The notes under the pieces are model-generated. The model ran no database searches, was not told where the DNA came from, and saw only the letters and a list, made by a program, of their open reading frames with translations. Position numbers and translations under genes: made by a program. A DNA stretch of 64,000 nucleotides from Zygnema cylindricum. Lineage: Eukaryota; Streptophyta; Zygnematophyceae; Zygnematales; Zygnemataceae. Location of the stretch: contig JBBHKE010000307.1 of the NCBI GenBank assembly GCA_037447655.1, positions 67,738 through 131,737 on the forward strand. Reading direction: 5' to 3'. Below, one piece after another: positions 12,127-22,474 of the stretch. The stretch's first letter is position 1; every line of letters starts with the position of its first letter.

Positions 12127-12575
12127 ATTTAAGGAGAGTTTTCATCTTTAAGGATTTATATAACATGTAAGTCATATGAAAATAGTCACTTTTGACATTC
12201 GCCAAGCTTGTAAGATTCGGATTTGGCATTTGAATTTTGAAATTAGATTGAAAAGATCTTTTTATATATTTTTGAAGACCTAAAAAGAGGCAAGAGAAAT
12301 AAAGGCGTAGTCGAGAAGGATGTATTTGGAAGGAGAGATTGGAAGCAATTGTGTGTTATGGAAAGACGAATTTGAGAAGATGTGGCTGGAAAGACGAATT
12401 TCAGAGGACATGGTTGGAGGCAGCATGAACAATGGTGACGTCAGCGAAAGCACTGGTGACGTTTGAACGAAGAAAAAAAAAAAGGAGAAATTTGGAGGTA
12501 CGAGAAGGTACAGTTACATTTGACACGTTGCATACTTTGTTATGGGTTCACGAAACTAAAATTTCGGGGGAGTAT

Positions 12576-13440
12576 TGTTTTGAAATGTTAGTTTCGTGCG
12601 TACGTGACGTTTTGTGCGCACGGGACGTTTTGTGCTTAATTTATTAAATGAATTTACCATGGAGGTTCGAATGGTTTCGTGGATTGGGGGCAGTGAATGT
12701 ACGGATATGTATTGTTTGGGGACGAACAAAATAGAAATTGAGTGGCACGGAATGCTTAATTGAAATGGATATCGGATTGCGAAGCGATCCGATTTGAAAT
12801 GCTTGAAGGTTTTGAAAATGTACGATGGGCGTACGAAACATAATGCGACAGGTATATTAATGAAAAAGGACGCAACAAGTATGGAGCAACTTATTCGGCA
12901 AGTGGACTTGAATGCACTTCGTGATGTCATAAGATATTTGACGACTTACGTGGATTTCGTTTGGATTTTGTGACCACACGGAATTGCTTCAATCACACAA
13001 TGTTTATTTTGGACGATCCGAATTCGTTGAAGAAATTCAAGGAATCTCGTTGAGTGATGTAGCGTGGCTCAACATATGATTTTGTGAGATTGTGTGTACG
13101 TGTAAATATTTGGTCGAGCATTGTTTTGTCTTTTGTGTATTAAGTTTTAGTGTAGGTTTACTCACTTTGACATACCTTGAAGTATTCGGGTATACCAACA
13201 TTTATAAAGGTAGCTGGTAGATAGCGTACGGCTGGTATGCCTTGGTACACTCAGCAGTAAGCTCTTGTATATATTTGTAGGACTTGGTCATTTCAAGACT
13301 TAGGAAATTTCTGTACCAAAAACTTTTTATGGACATTTTTGGTTATTTCATCTAAGGATTTCTCATAGATTTGTTGGCAGAATTATCTGAAATTATGTAT
13401 GTGTGTTCCTATTTATATTGTTAATATTGTCTCAGAGTTG
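12576..13440 (+). repeat. Second LTR of the gag-only Copia element
   Basis: This is a direct repeat of 9802-10665, preceded by the polypurine tract GGGGGAG at 12566-12572. It differs from the first copy by scattered substitutions and small indels. Confidence 0.8.
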
Positions 13441-13735
13441 CAGGGCTATTGTGTGCCTGGTATGTGTTTTGATTTTTTTTGAAGTTAGTTTGTTTTATCA
13501 AACTTCTGGCACACTATTTTTTTGCAACTTTGACTAGATGGTGTGATCACTATGTTTATTTTTTTTGTCAAAAACTTTGTGAGATTATTCAATAGCTTAT
13601 ATAATACCTGTTAATTTAGTTTCAGTTTGTATTGTTGATTCTGTCAAATTCTGTGTGTATCCAAAGTAGGCTGTTTTTGGGGTAGTCTGTGGTGCTTCTG
13701 AGGGTGAATCTATGGCTAGAAATGGCTATGACAAC
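13441..13735 (+). repeat. Partial second copy of the Copia leader and gag start
   Basis: It repeats the segment 10666-10800, with a roughly 170-bp insertion, and ends shortly after ATGGCTAGAAATGG. Crypton coding sequence follows on the opposite strand, so this end marks one insertion junction. Confidence 0.75.
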
Positions 13736-14203
13736 AATTTCCACATGAGTTTCATGTTGCTCGTCTTCCTTTCAAGGAAGATCACGTTCAAGAGTCCCAA
13801 TTCCCATCGTTGATTCACCTTCTAATGGTTTATTTTGATTTTGAGAAGGTTGTCTTACATGAAACGCCTCTCCTTCACCATCCATCACATGCATAATATG
13901 CGTTAGCTTATCATCTACACTACACATTTTCTTATTCATTGTTGAAATTTTATCTTTTATATAATGCATTTCCTCTCCCATATAATGAATCTTTCTTCCA
14001 CAAGTTTCACTCCATATGAATAGCGAATCAACTGATTTTCCCACTTGTGAGATTGTAATCAGCACATTTGCTTTGGCATCAGCAATTGAAGCCCACATGT
14101 GTGATGCTTCATGACAAGTTTTTTTGACTTCCTCTTTGAACAACGACCACAAACGAGATTGTAACATTTTGTGCTTGAAGATAGAAAGATCAGGAAATAA
14201 ATC
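13736..14203 (-). pseudogene. Crypton exon, helical linker region
   Basis: The acceptor TTTTTTTCAG at 14204-14213 precedes an exon reading DLFPDLSIFKHKMLQ, DSLFIWSETCGRKIHYM and MHYIKDKISTMNKKM. This fits the helical segment between recombinase and GCR1_C-like domain in Cryptons. The frame is closed by TGA at 13772-13774 but continues sensibly as KEDEQHETHVEIVV up to the Copia junction. The stop is therefore probably a later change. Confidence 0.7.
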
Positions 14204-14649
14204 CTGAAAAAAAACATGGTTTTGTAAATACACACTTTTGAGCCATTACATGGTGTGAAGGAAATTTTGTGTGGCTCGAGCATTTTTTGTGCACAAAAAA
14301 ACATTTGTATGGTTCATCAAAAAAATTATTCATTAAGATTAAAACAAAAAAAAGAATGCATTAAATGAGAAAAAAATAAAAAGAGATTGAGAGGGAAAGA
14401 GAAAAAAAAAACCAATTAAAGGAATACAAAATTACCAAAAAACATATAAAAAACTACATAAAAACAGTAAAACAATTGAAAAAATGGAAAAAACAATTGA
14501 AAAGTTAAAAAAAAGTTAATATAAAAAAAAACAATAAAAAAAAATCGATATAAGTGATACAAGAAAAAAAAACAGAGTAATATAAAAAAAATGTGACGAA
14601 CGTTAACACAAAAAGTAATGATAGAAATGGTGAGAGTTTTTATAAACAT

Positions 14650-14871
14650 AGTGTTGGAAGCTCAACATATGTCGTTTCGACCCATGGCTAAAACATAGCA
14701 CAAAGAGTAGCAGGGGGTTTCACTTTGGAACGAGGTAGAATTTTTTTTTTGGTGTTGTTTTCGAGGCTAGAAGCTTGAAGAAGAATGTCCGTTGGCAAAT
14801 CCGTGACATATGAGTATGAGAAGTGATCGGATGTCCAACGTCCCATCACTTTGATGGCTTCTCGATCAGCA
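14650..14871 (-). pseudogene. Crypton recombinase exon with catalytic Tyr
   Basis: The acceptor AG at 14872-14873 joins in phase to the previous exon (GG joined to T). The exon reads ADREAIKVMGRWTSDHF, SYSYVTDLPTDILLQ and ILPRSKVKPPATLCAMF. A TAG at 14688-14690 follows, and then PWVE. The GRW motif and YxTxLP segment match the Crypton recombinase C-terminus; the nucleophile is one of the Tyr codons at 14811-14819. LPR...PWVE is also a recurrent Crypton signature, so the TAG interrupts a once longer exon. Confidence 0.82.
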
Positions 14872-14990
14872 CTCAAATATTTACCATAAAAAAAATCAAA
14901 ATTTCAAAAATGAGAACATAAATAACAAACCTTCATTATTTCAAGTAAATGCATGAATAAAAATCAAATGTTAAGTTTACAAAAACGCAC

Positions 14991-15302
14991 CCTCTTGTCG
15001 CCAATATTGTTGCTCCTTGACCACGTCCGGCATGGGTTTTATGTTTTTTTTATATACTGAAATTGTGTATTGTAGCAAAGAGGTTGCATGAACGGTGTTT
15101 CTTTTCCTTCTTGGTCTTTCGCTAAAACTCCCTCTTCCGTGAAAGGCTCACCATACCAGGTTTCTTGTGTCGAAAAATTGGGAATTGCATTTTTATTTGT
15201 TGCTAATTCCCACCTCCAAAAAAACTCTTGGGCCACAGCATCTACCGTACAAATAAAAAAGTCTAAGTGACGCATGCATCCGATAAATTCCGCACGACCG
15301 TT
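14991..15302 (-). pseudogene. Crypton recombinase exon with HxxR box
   Basis: The exon starts after TTTTTACCGCAG and reads NGRAEFIGCMRHLDFFIC, VDAVAQEFFWRWELAT, FSTQETWYGEPF and, after a homopolymer shift, HKTHAGRGQGATILATRG before the donor GTGCGT. HAGR (15023-15034) is the catalytic HxxR. An eight-base A run (15044-15051 on the plus strand as T) is one base too long for the frame. Phase with both neighbouring exons is correct (0 before, 2 after). Confidence 0.83.
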
Positions 15303-15423
15303 CTGCGGTAAAAAAATACCATAAAAAAACCGAAAAGAATTAGTAAAACTTGTTTTTGGGTTATGCACAAAACATTACAAAAATACACATTTCATTAAAG
15401 CTCCACTTTTATAGATTACTTAC

Positions 15424-15577
15424 CACATTAGTTTTCCCATTTCTTGTAACCATCGCCAAAACATAACCCTTGTTTGGCCCAAGATAAGGAAGATCATACA
15501 AAAAAACATCCGCTAATTGAGCATTTATGGAATCATCGCCTCGACTGAGACACGTATGGTTCATGATAAATTGACTC
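15424..15577 (-). pseudogene. Crypton recombinase exon with first catalytic Arg
   Basis: After the acceptor TTTTGTAG the exon reads SQFIMNHTCLSRGDDSINAQ, LADVFLYDL and YVLAMVTRNGKTNV, and ends at the donor GTAAGT. The Arg in LSRGDD (15541-15543) fits the first catalytic Arg of tyrosine recombinases. The GKTN before the splice and NGR after it match the Crypton phrase between the Arg and the RH block. The upstream join is one base out of phase. Confidence 0.82.
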
Positions 15578-16038
15578 CTACAAAAAACAAAAACAAAACA
15601 TCAAAGAGACAAAAAATGACAATTTTACATATATAATGAGAGTTTTTTTTGAAAAAAGTATACCCTTTCTCCCAAAAATCAAAAATTGCATCACAAAAAA
15701 AAAAAAAAACAACACAAACAAAAAAAATGATAATGTTACAAACATAATTGGTACTTTATTTTAAAATAATTTATACTTTCTCCCAAAAACAAAAATTGCA
15801 CATAATTTCCGTATCTATTTTAAATAGACTTTGGAGTTAACTTAAAAAATCTTTTTGAATCCCAAAAAAAACATGTAAAAAAAAATGTAATATAAAGTCA
15901 AAAATTAAAATCTAATCCCTAATATAAGAAAATCAGATAAAAAACTCAAAAGGAATGCACCCTATAAAATAAAGTGTTAAGTAAAAAACATGAATGAAAC
16001 AATGAAATACAAAATTTAGTATTTTTATCGATACATAC

Positions 16039-16190
16039 CTCACTTAAATAGTGGTGTATGGTTCCATCCCCAATTTTTTTTCTTTGTGCTTCGGCCAACT
16101 CCAAGCAAAATGTTGAAAATCCTTTGTAATCTTCGAGAGAATACGCTTCTTGTATGCCTTCTTGACGGTCTTCATGGTTATTTTTTTTTA
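16039..16190 (-). pseudogene. Crypton exon before the recombinase core
   Basis: The minus strand reads NHEDRQEGIQEAYSLEDYKG, ELAEAQRKKIGDGTIHHYL and SE, and ends at the donor GTATGT (16033-16038). This fits the YT-E-Q-F region that precedes the first catalytic Arg in Cryptons. The upstream boundary and its join to the N-terminal exon are uncertain. Confidence 0.65.
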
Positions 16191-16255
16191 AATTTGATGT
16201 ATTTTTTTTGGACTTCTATAAAAGTTTTTGGATGATATTGTTGTCTCTAAGATTT

Positions 16256-16546
16256 TCACATCCCCCTTCTTTTTATGGCTAATTGCGTATTATACAAGTC
16301 TTGGAGTCCTTCCACCCATTGTATGAGTGTGGTATAGCTTTTATTTTTGTTATTCTTCAATAGTCCAATAACCCCATCAGGTGTAATAGCTACATTTGGG
16401 TGTCCTTGTGCACTCCAAAAATTTTCATACTGATTTAGACCAACTTGATAAGCTTTTTTTGTGTTTGGGTTATGTTGTTTTAATGTATCTTTCATGATGC
16501 GTGCTCTATCTGTTTCACTATATTGTGGGAGGTTTATAGGAATCTT
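16256..16546 (-). pseudogene. Crypton N-terminal core-binding exon
   Basis: An acceptor-like TTTGTTCATTTAG precedes KIPINLPQYSETDRARIMKD, then NTKKAYQVGLNQYENFWSAQ and SYTTLIQWVEGLQDLYN. Helices of this kind form the SAM-like core-binding domain of tyrosine recombinases. The first coding exon upstream was not found. Confidence 0.7.
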
Positions 16547-17251
16547 CTAAATGAACAAATTTTTGACAGTTTTCAAATGTGAGCCTTGAGACAATACTAG
16601 GTAAAATTTAGAAAATTCCCTTACGCCAAGAAAACATTGAAAAGAAAAAAATTATCAAGATGAAAAAAAAATATAATAAAAAGAAAATAATAAGAAAAAC
16701 CTTTAAAAAGTTTAATTTAAAATAAAGGTGTTGAAAGAAAAACAAGTAAAGAATAAAAAAGATGAAATAAAAAAAGTAAAAAAATAACAAAAACGAAAAT
16801 TCAAAACTGTAGGATTTAGGGTTAAGCTATAAGATTTAGGGTTAGGCTGTAGGATTTAGGGTTGAGCTGATTTAGCGGTTAGTTTCAACACTAGAAACGT
16901 CATAACGTAAATCAGAACCTATGGTTAAAAGGTACATCATAAATAGATTAACATAAGCCCATATTTACTTGCGTTTCAAAACAATACAATTTGAAACGTA
17001 ATCATTTGCGATACATACTAAAAAAAATTGGTCCACATTTGAGCGTACGAAATTCGCCCGGAGGGCTAATGTACATTCGAGAGTGCAGAGCGTACAAAAT
17101 TCGTGTAGAGAGGTAATCTACATTGGCGAGTACGGATTTCAATTTTACCACGTACGAACATCCGCGAGGAGAGTTAATCTACATTGAAAAGTACGGAATT
17201 TCACTTTCGACCATACAGAGTATGATAAGTAGCGTCACATTTTGGAGTTAG
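16547..17251. repeat. Telomere-like and GTAC-rich short repeats
   Basis: Three copies of a roughly 25-bp unit containing GATTTAGGGTT lie at 16809-16869. At about 17040-17220 three degenerate units of about 60 bp share CTAATSTACATT and a flanking CGTACRAAATTCG. No coding sequence is recognised. Confidence 0.6.
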
Positions 17252-18024
17252 TAAGGGCGTGTCCCCATGTGTTCAAGTAAAGGTTTTTTTCCGTCGTTTA
17301 CATAGAAAATGGGACTCCCTACTTGAAAATATTACGCCGTACGAAAAATGGGCAAAAACTAAAATACAGTTTGTGTCATCTTGTAACTTGAAAGGTACAG
17401 CGATTTGGCAGTATTATCATTGCGACCCACTTCAACGTCATCTTGACACCTACACTGAAATCAAATCGCGACTTGCTTTTAATCAAAATATTACCCTATT
17501 GACGAATAGAAAGTTGGGGTTGCACGCGTGAATAGTTTTCAATTTTTTTTTGCACTTAGGAGAATACACGAAAAAAAAATTGTTTGTCCGTTTGCTTATG
17601 TTTCGTTTGTTTGTTTCGTTTTATGGATTTTATCTCCAACACGGTCTGCTGATATTGCAGCGGTGTAGTGACCCTTTCCAAAAACAAGAATTCCAAGAAG
17701 GAGCTGCACGCTACCTCTTCCCTTGTATCTCCCACTTCCCCTCTCACTGTCCTTCGATTTTTTGAGCGTTTTTAAGTGTAATTTAATTGGAGATCGCTAG
17801 TCGCCGACTAACAAAGGGAAAACAAGATAAATTCAAAGGCTTGTTTTTTTGCCATCGCATAAGGTAATTTAGTATTACAATTTTTTAATTATGTATTCAT
17901 ATTTTTTTCATTTTTATTCGTGTGCAACATAAAATCTTTATGATTTTTTTTTTACTTCTCTTACATATGCTTATTGCCTTCATCGTGTTTTTCATTATAT
18001 GGTTCATGACTAACAAAAAAGATT

Positions 18025-18790
18025 GGCAAATAAAGGGAGAGGGAGACTGAGAGAGAGAGGGAGAGGGAGAAAGAAAAGCATACAAAAGAAAGAGGGACAG
18101 TTTGAGAGGGAAAAAGAGTGGGAGGGGAAAAGACAGAGGGTGAGAGAGGAAGGGACAGATTAATAGAGAGAAAGAAAGGGAAAAGGAGAGGGAGATGGTG
18201 AGAGAGAGATGGAGAGAGGCAGGCTGAGCGTGAAAAGAGTGGGAGGGGAAGAGGGAGAAGGAGGGTGAGGGGATCAAGAAGAGGGGGGATAGGGGAGAGG
18301 GAGAGTGCGAGGGATAGGGAGAGGGCGAAGGATAGGGAGAGGGAGGGGGAGAAAGAAGGGAGGCAGATCTAGAGGGAAAAGGAGTGGGAGGGGGGGGAGG
18401 TTGAGAGAGGGGGGGAGGGGTAGAAGGAAAAGGAGTGGGAGAGGGAGAGGGAGAGGAAAAGGGAGAGGGAGAGGGAGAAGAAGGCATATTTAGAGGGTCA
18501 AAGAGCGGGAGGGGGAGAGGGAGAGGGAGAGAGAGGGGGGGCAGATTTAGAGGAAAAAAGAAAAGGAAAGGGAGAGGGAAAGAAGAGAAGGAGGTAGATT
18601 TAGAGGGAAAAATAAAAAAAGGGGAGAGGGAGAGGGAGAGGGAGAGGGAGAGAAAAATGGGGCAAATTTGGAGGGAAAAGGAAAGGGAGGAGAAGAGGAC
18701 GAGGGAGAAGGGGGCAGATTTTGAGGAAACAAGAGTGGGAGTTGGAGAGGGAGAGGGAGAGTGAGAGGGAGGTGCTTATTTAGAGGGGAA
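18025..18790. repeat. Homopurine minisatellite inside the Harbinger element
   Basis: The plus strand is almost all A and G. Successive units of 60-110 bp combine a spacer such as GGCAGATTTAGAGGGAAAA with runs of GGGAGA. Open frames here on both strands arise because purine runs lack stop codons; they are not genes. Confidence 0.85.
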
Positions 18791-18862
18791 AACAGTGTAA
18801 TGGTTCTCTAACTACAATCAATCTTGTGTCTTTCAATTTTGACAGCTCTCCTCAAAGATAAT

Positions 18863-20033
18863 ATGTCAAAAAAAGGGAAGCAGAATGCATCTCATAATAA
18901 TATCATTAACACAAACGAGCCATTAATCAATCTTTCATCTTATACCCCACCCTCTTCAATGCACACCCCGCAAATGCCACCTACAATATATCCGTTAACA
19001 CATCTTGTCTCTTCTAATCCTATATTCTCTTACACCCCATCCTGTTCTATACATACCCCGCAAATGCCACCAACAATTTCTCCACTAACTACTCTCTTCG
19101 CAAATCCTGTAGTAGCCACCACAAATCTACTGCAAAGACCCATAATGACCCCACCAAGACGTAAAAAAAACACGGAAACCCCCTAAACTAAAGGCGAAAA
19201 GTGGGAATTTGACGAGATAGAACTAGAGTTTCTTTAAAACCTAGGGATTAGTGCAAAGGCTAAATTCGGAATCATGGCTGAAAAATGGGGGGATCTCGCC
19301 AAAATTATGGAAAAGTGCGGGGTTCATCGCCTTTGGACTGAGTGCGAACGCAAATGGAATAATGTAACGAGTGAGTTTTAAAAAATCAGAGATCATAACG
19401 AGAGAAGTGGTGTTGCCACCTATTTTACAATGGGAAAAAAAAAATGGAAGACAAATGGTTTGCCACCGTCGATTCCTAAAGCAATTTTTGATGAATTAGA
19501 ATAATGGTTGCCGATGCGAGACGCTATCAACCCCAAGGTTACGTGGGATACCGGGGATGACCTCCCAAAGGTGGATGATGATTTTTTAGACAACGAAGAA
19601 GATACAGTTATTCTTGAGGAGAATCCAAAAAAAAAAAAGTAACGTTCGTGGTGAAACTGCTTGTGCAAACTTCGCGAAAGTACATGGATTTGACAAAAAT
19701 GTATGTGACGAAAAGGAGAAGAAGAAGAGAGAGGATGAAGGAGATGATGAGAAGGGCACAGGATTTCATTCGCCTTTTAATGGGGATAAGTTCACCTCCA
19801 CTCAGAAACGAAAGCGAGTCATGCGCAAAGGTAATCAAGAAAATTCGTCACATGCGGTAAAAGAAGTCGAAGAAATGTTGGATAATTCAGGCAGAAAACA
19901 GTTTGAGAGACAAAAAGAGATTGTGAGCATACATAAAGAACTCTTAGGCTCTGTGGAGAATGTTCTTAAGGGGGTCATCGAGGAAATGAAGATGACAATC
20001 GCAACAAATGTAAAAAATATTTTCAATAGTTAA
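18863..20033 (+). pseudogene. Harbinger trihelix/Myb-like DNA-binding partner
   Basis: In Harbinger elements the second gene recruits the transposase to the nucleus and the element ends. The frame starts at ATG 18863 (MSKKGKQNASHNN). It has a Pro-rich section with two copies of HTPQMPPTI, then KWEFDEIELEFL, FGIMAEKWGDLAKIMEKCGV and ECERKWNNVTSEF, a Myb/trihelix-like domain. After an A-run frameshift near 19630-19640 it continues to 20033 with a Glu/Lys-rich tail and a likely coiled coil (QFERQKEIVSIHKELL). Four in-frame TAA codons interrupt it, at about 19184, 19234, 19378 and 19502. Confidence 0.7.
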
Positions 20034-20219
20034 GTTTTTTGAATATAATAATGTACCTCCAAATACTTAGTATTTTTTGAGTTTTTTCAAATAGTAAAAG
20101 CATCAAATTCGTATTATAGAAAAAAATATTTTTGATTTTTGGGCCTTACTGTCAAGCATATGGTTAATTGGTTTGAGATATGATAAAAATTGGAAAACCA
20201 AAACTAATCAACGTGATAA

Positions 20220-20590
20220 TTTATTTTGTTTCTATTTTTTGTTTTGTGGGTTTTTTTTTTTTTTTGCTTTTTGTTTTTTTAGTAGTTTTTTTAATTTTTT
20301 AGTTTTTATTTTCTATTTTTCTTTCTCCTGTTTTCTCTCTTATGTTTTTAGATGTATTTTCTATTTTATTTTGTTTCATTTTCTTTGTTTTATGTTTTTT
20401 TAGAGTTTTTATAATTTTTATGTTATATTTCTTATGTTTTCTTTCTTTGTTTTCTGTCTTCTGTTTTTACTTTCTGAGCTCTGTTTTGTTTTTTCTCTTA
20501 CGATTTTTTTGCTACCTTTTTTCCTTTAATATGTTTCTTTGTTTCTGTTTTCTGTTTTTTAATTTTGTATTTTTTGTTTCGTGATTTTGT
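20220..20590. repeat. T-rich low-complexity block
   Basis: Runs of TTTTT with interspersed G and C on the plus strand give a Phe-rich open frame of no apparent meaning. This is a stop-poor composition effect. Confidence 0.8.
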
Positions 20591-21316
20591 ATTTAGGTGC
20601 TTAATAGTTTTAAAAATTTGTTTTCACATCATGACTCATGAAATAACGTGTTCACATTGACAACTCTAAATTCTTGGTTTTTTTTAAGTGAATTTAAAGT
20701 TTGATACACAAAACTATTAAACATCGAGTGAAACAAAATGCACCGAAGTAAACATAAGAAGAAAATATAAAATATATGCATGAACACAAATCAAATGGAT
20801 AAATAAAAATATCCTTCAAACAATAATTCATTGAAAACAAGTCTTTTATAGTACCAGGTACATAAAGAGTGGAATAGGATGTATATGAAAACAAACACTA
20901 GGGAAGCACATGATTTCAAAAACGAACATTGGCTGTAAAAAACAATGTCATACAAATTTAAATATCCAAAAAAATGATGTGGAAATATATAAAATTATTG
21001 AAACATAGGTTTTAATGAAGCCCATAACTCATATTGAAAATAAATTGCTTTAAAATTATTGGGCAACTATGTACTAGCACGAGTTCCTAAAAGACGAAAA
21101 AAAACCTTGACACCATTGTACGAAAATCACAAAATACACATTTTACTAATCGTCGATGTCCATTTCGTCGCCATTTTGGTCGTTGTCGTCAATCAACATA
21201 TCTATATCCCCTTCTCCATCCACATGAGGAACATAAATGCCGGTATTGTTATGTTCAATAGCCCCACCCCTCATGACAAAATCACGTAAAATGTCTCTTA
21301 CTCCAACACCCTGGAG

Positions 21317-22474
21317 TTAATGGGAGCGAGAAACAGTCGGTCGTCTTTCCACATCTCCACTTGCTCGTGCTAGTCGTTCGCGAGCTCTAGGCAAGCGAGA
21401 GGCCCTTTCTTCAATGTCAGTTACATTTTTTGCTTGTTCTTTCGCAAACTCCAACTCCCAATCGATATCCACCTCGTTCCTCGCAATGGAAATGTTGTGT
21501 AATACACAAGCAGCTATGATGAAAGTCAACATCGTTTCTATCCGTGGATGGTAAATTTTTTGGAAATACCTCCATTGCCCTTTTAGCTTCCCAAAAGCCC
21601 TCTCAATAACCATCCTCAACCCCGAATGTTGAAAATTAAATTTTATCTCAACTGCAGTAAGTCTCGCACCGGGGTACGGCACTACAAGGTTCGCATGTAG
21701 AGTGTACCCTGCATCTCCAACGAGGTACGGAAACACATTATTGTTTTTCCTTTGGAAAACATTCCCACTTGATTCCATACGCCTTTGAAAATCTTGACCC
21801 AATTTTGATCTACGAAAAATCCGTGAATCGTGGATTGATCCGGGAGATCCTACATTGAGATCAATAATCATTTTGTGGTCTACAACTGTTTGTACTACTG
21901 TGGAATAATTGTTCTTAGCGTCAAAATAATCGATCGGTAATATATTTTTTCCAAGTGTCATTTGTAAATGAGTACAATCGATAGCTCCTACACAATTGGG
22001 TAACCCTTTGTCTTTTTCGAAGAAATCTTTCGTCTCTTTAAGTTCGTCTTTAGTTGGCCACCTTACCCAGTGACGTAATTTTTTCACTATTGCCAATTAC
22101 TTTACGAGAAATTCTAACATTGAACTAACAGTCGAACGTCCAATACCAAATTCCACTGAAGTACGTATCAGACTTCCTTGGTGTCCTAACCTCATTAAGG
22201 CTATTAGAACCTGATTTTCTGTGCTCGATTCTCTACTTGGGATGTTTTGGAGTCATGAGGGAGGGTTAGTTTTGAGGTCACTCTCTAATTCTTTCACCAA
22301 AAACACCACAGTATCTTTTTTCAATCGAAACATTTTTCGAGAACGCTTGTCACTATAACGTCCTAATTCTACATCGGCCCAATGTAATGACCTCGGCTTG
22401 ATATAGTAAACCCTATTTGATTCAGATTGGAAGCTTGACAAATGTCGGAGGGTTATTTTTACAATTTCAAACAT
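21317..22474 (-). pseudogene. PIF/Harbinger DDE transposase with two stops
   Basis: The minus strand reads NQVLIALMRLGHQGSLIRTS, FGIGRSTVSSMLEFLVK, then NCVGAIDCTHLQMTLGK, NVGSPGSIHDSRIF, YLVGDAGYTLHANLVVPY and LRMVIERAFGKLKGQWRYF. These are the helix-turn-helix and the DDE blocks (Asp of AIDCTH, Asp of GDAGY, Glu of IERAF) of the DDE_Tnp_4 family. The last 259 codons are open. TGA at 22253-22255 and TAA at 22096-22098 break the N-terminal third. The length of about 385 codons is normal for the family. Confidence 0.92.

Larger units (their letters stand above)
9802..13735 (+). mobile_element. Gag-only Copia-type LTR element inserted in the Crypton
   Basis: Two direct LTR copies start with TGTTTTGAAATGTTAG at 9802 and 12576. 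They flank a gag frame (10776-12126) with no protease, integrase or RT. A polypurine tract, TCGGGGGAG, precedes the second LTR. After the second LTR the leader is repeated up to the gag start codon and a few codons (13441-13735), and then Crypton sequence resumes. This LTR-gag-LTR-leader layout suggests unequal recombination between tandem copies or a truncated second copy. Lack of pol makes it non-autonomous. Confidence 0.8.
9461..16546 (-). mobile_element. Crypton DNA transposon, spliced, split by a Copia insertion
   Basis: A minus-strand gene runs from a first recognisable exon at 16546 to a stop at 9461. In order it codes for an N-terminal core-binding region, a tyrosine recombinase domain with R, HxxR and Tyr, a helical linker, and a GCR1_C-like DNA-binding domain. 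That order is typical of Crypton elements, which move as circles by a tyrosine recombinase without long inverted repeats. At least four spliceosomal introns are visible. A plus-strand gag-only Copia (9802-13735) interrupts the last exon. The reading resumes on the far side, which shows one gene was split. Outer ends of the element were not identified; Cryptons have short, hard-to-see ends. Confidence 0.8.

Noticed and set aside
14416-14649. Phe/Tyr-rich hydrophobic frame resembling a membrane protein
   Set aside because: It is the translation of an A-rich intron-like stretch between Crypton exons; the same is true of 16608-16790 and 20173-20584.
17897-18764. Pro/Ser-rich and Gly/Arg-rich frames in the Harbinger element
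   Set aside because: They derive from the purine minisatellite and have no family motif.
18863-22474. An alternative genetic code with TAA and TAG read as Gln
   Set aside because: Several interrupted frames have TAA or TAG where Gln is expected, but TGA stops also occur in the transposase, the Crypton and Copia gag, and some TAA/TAG sites do not fit Gln. C-to-T decay explains it better, and LRR exons use CAA and CAG normally.
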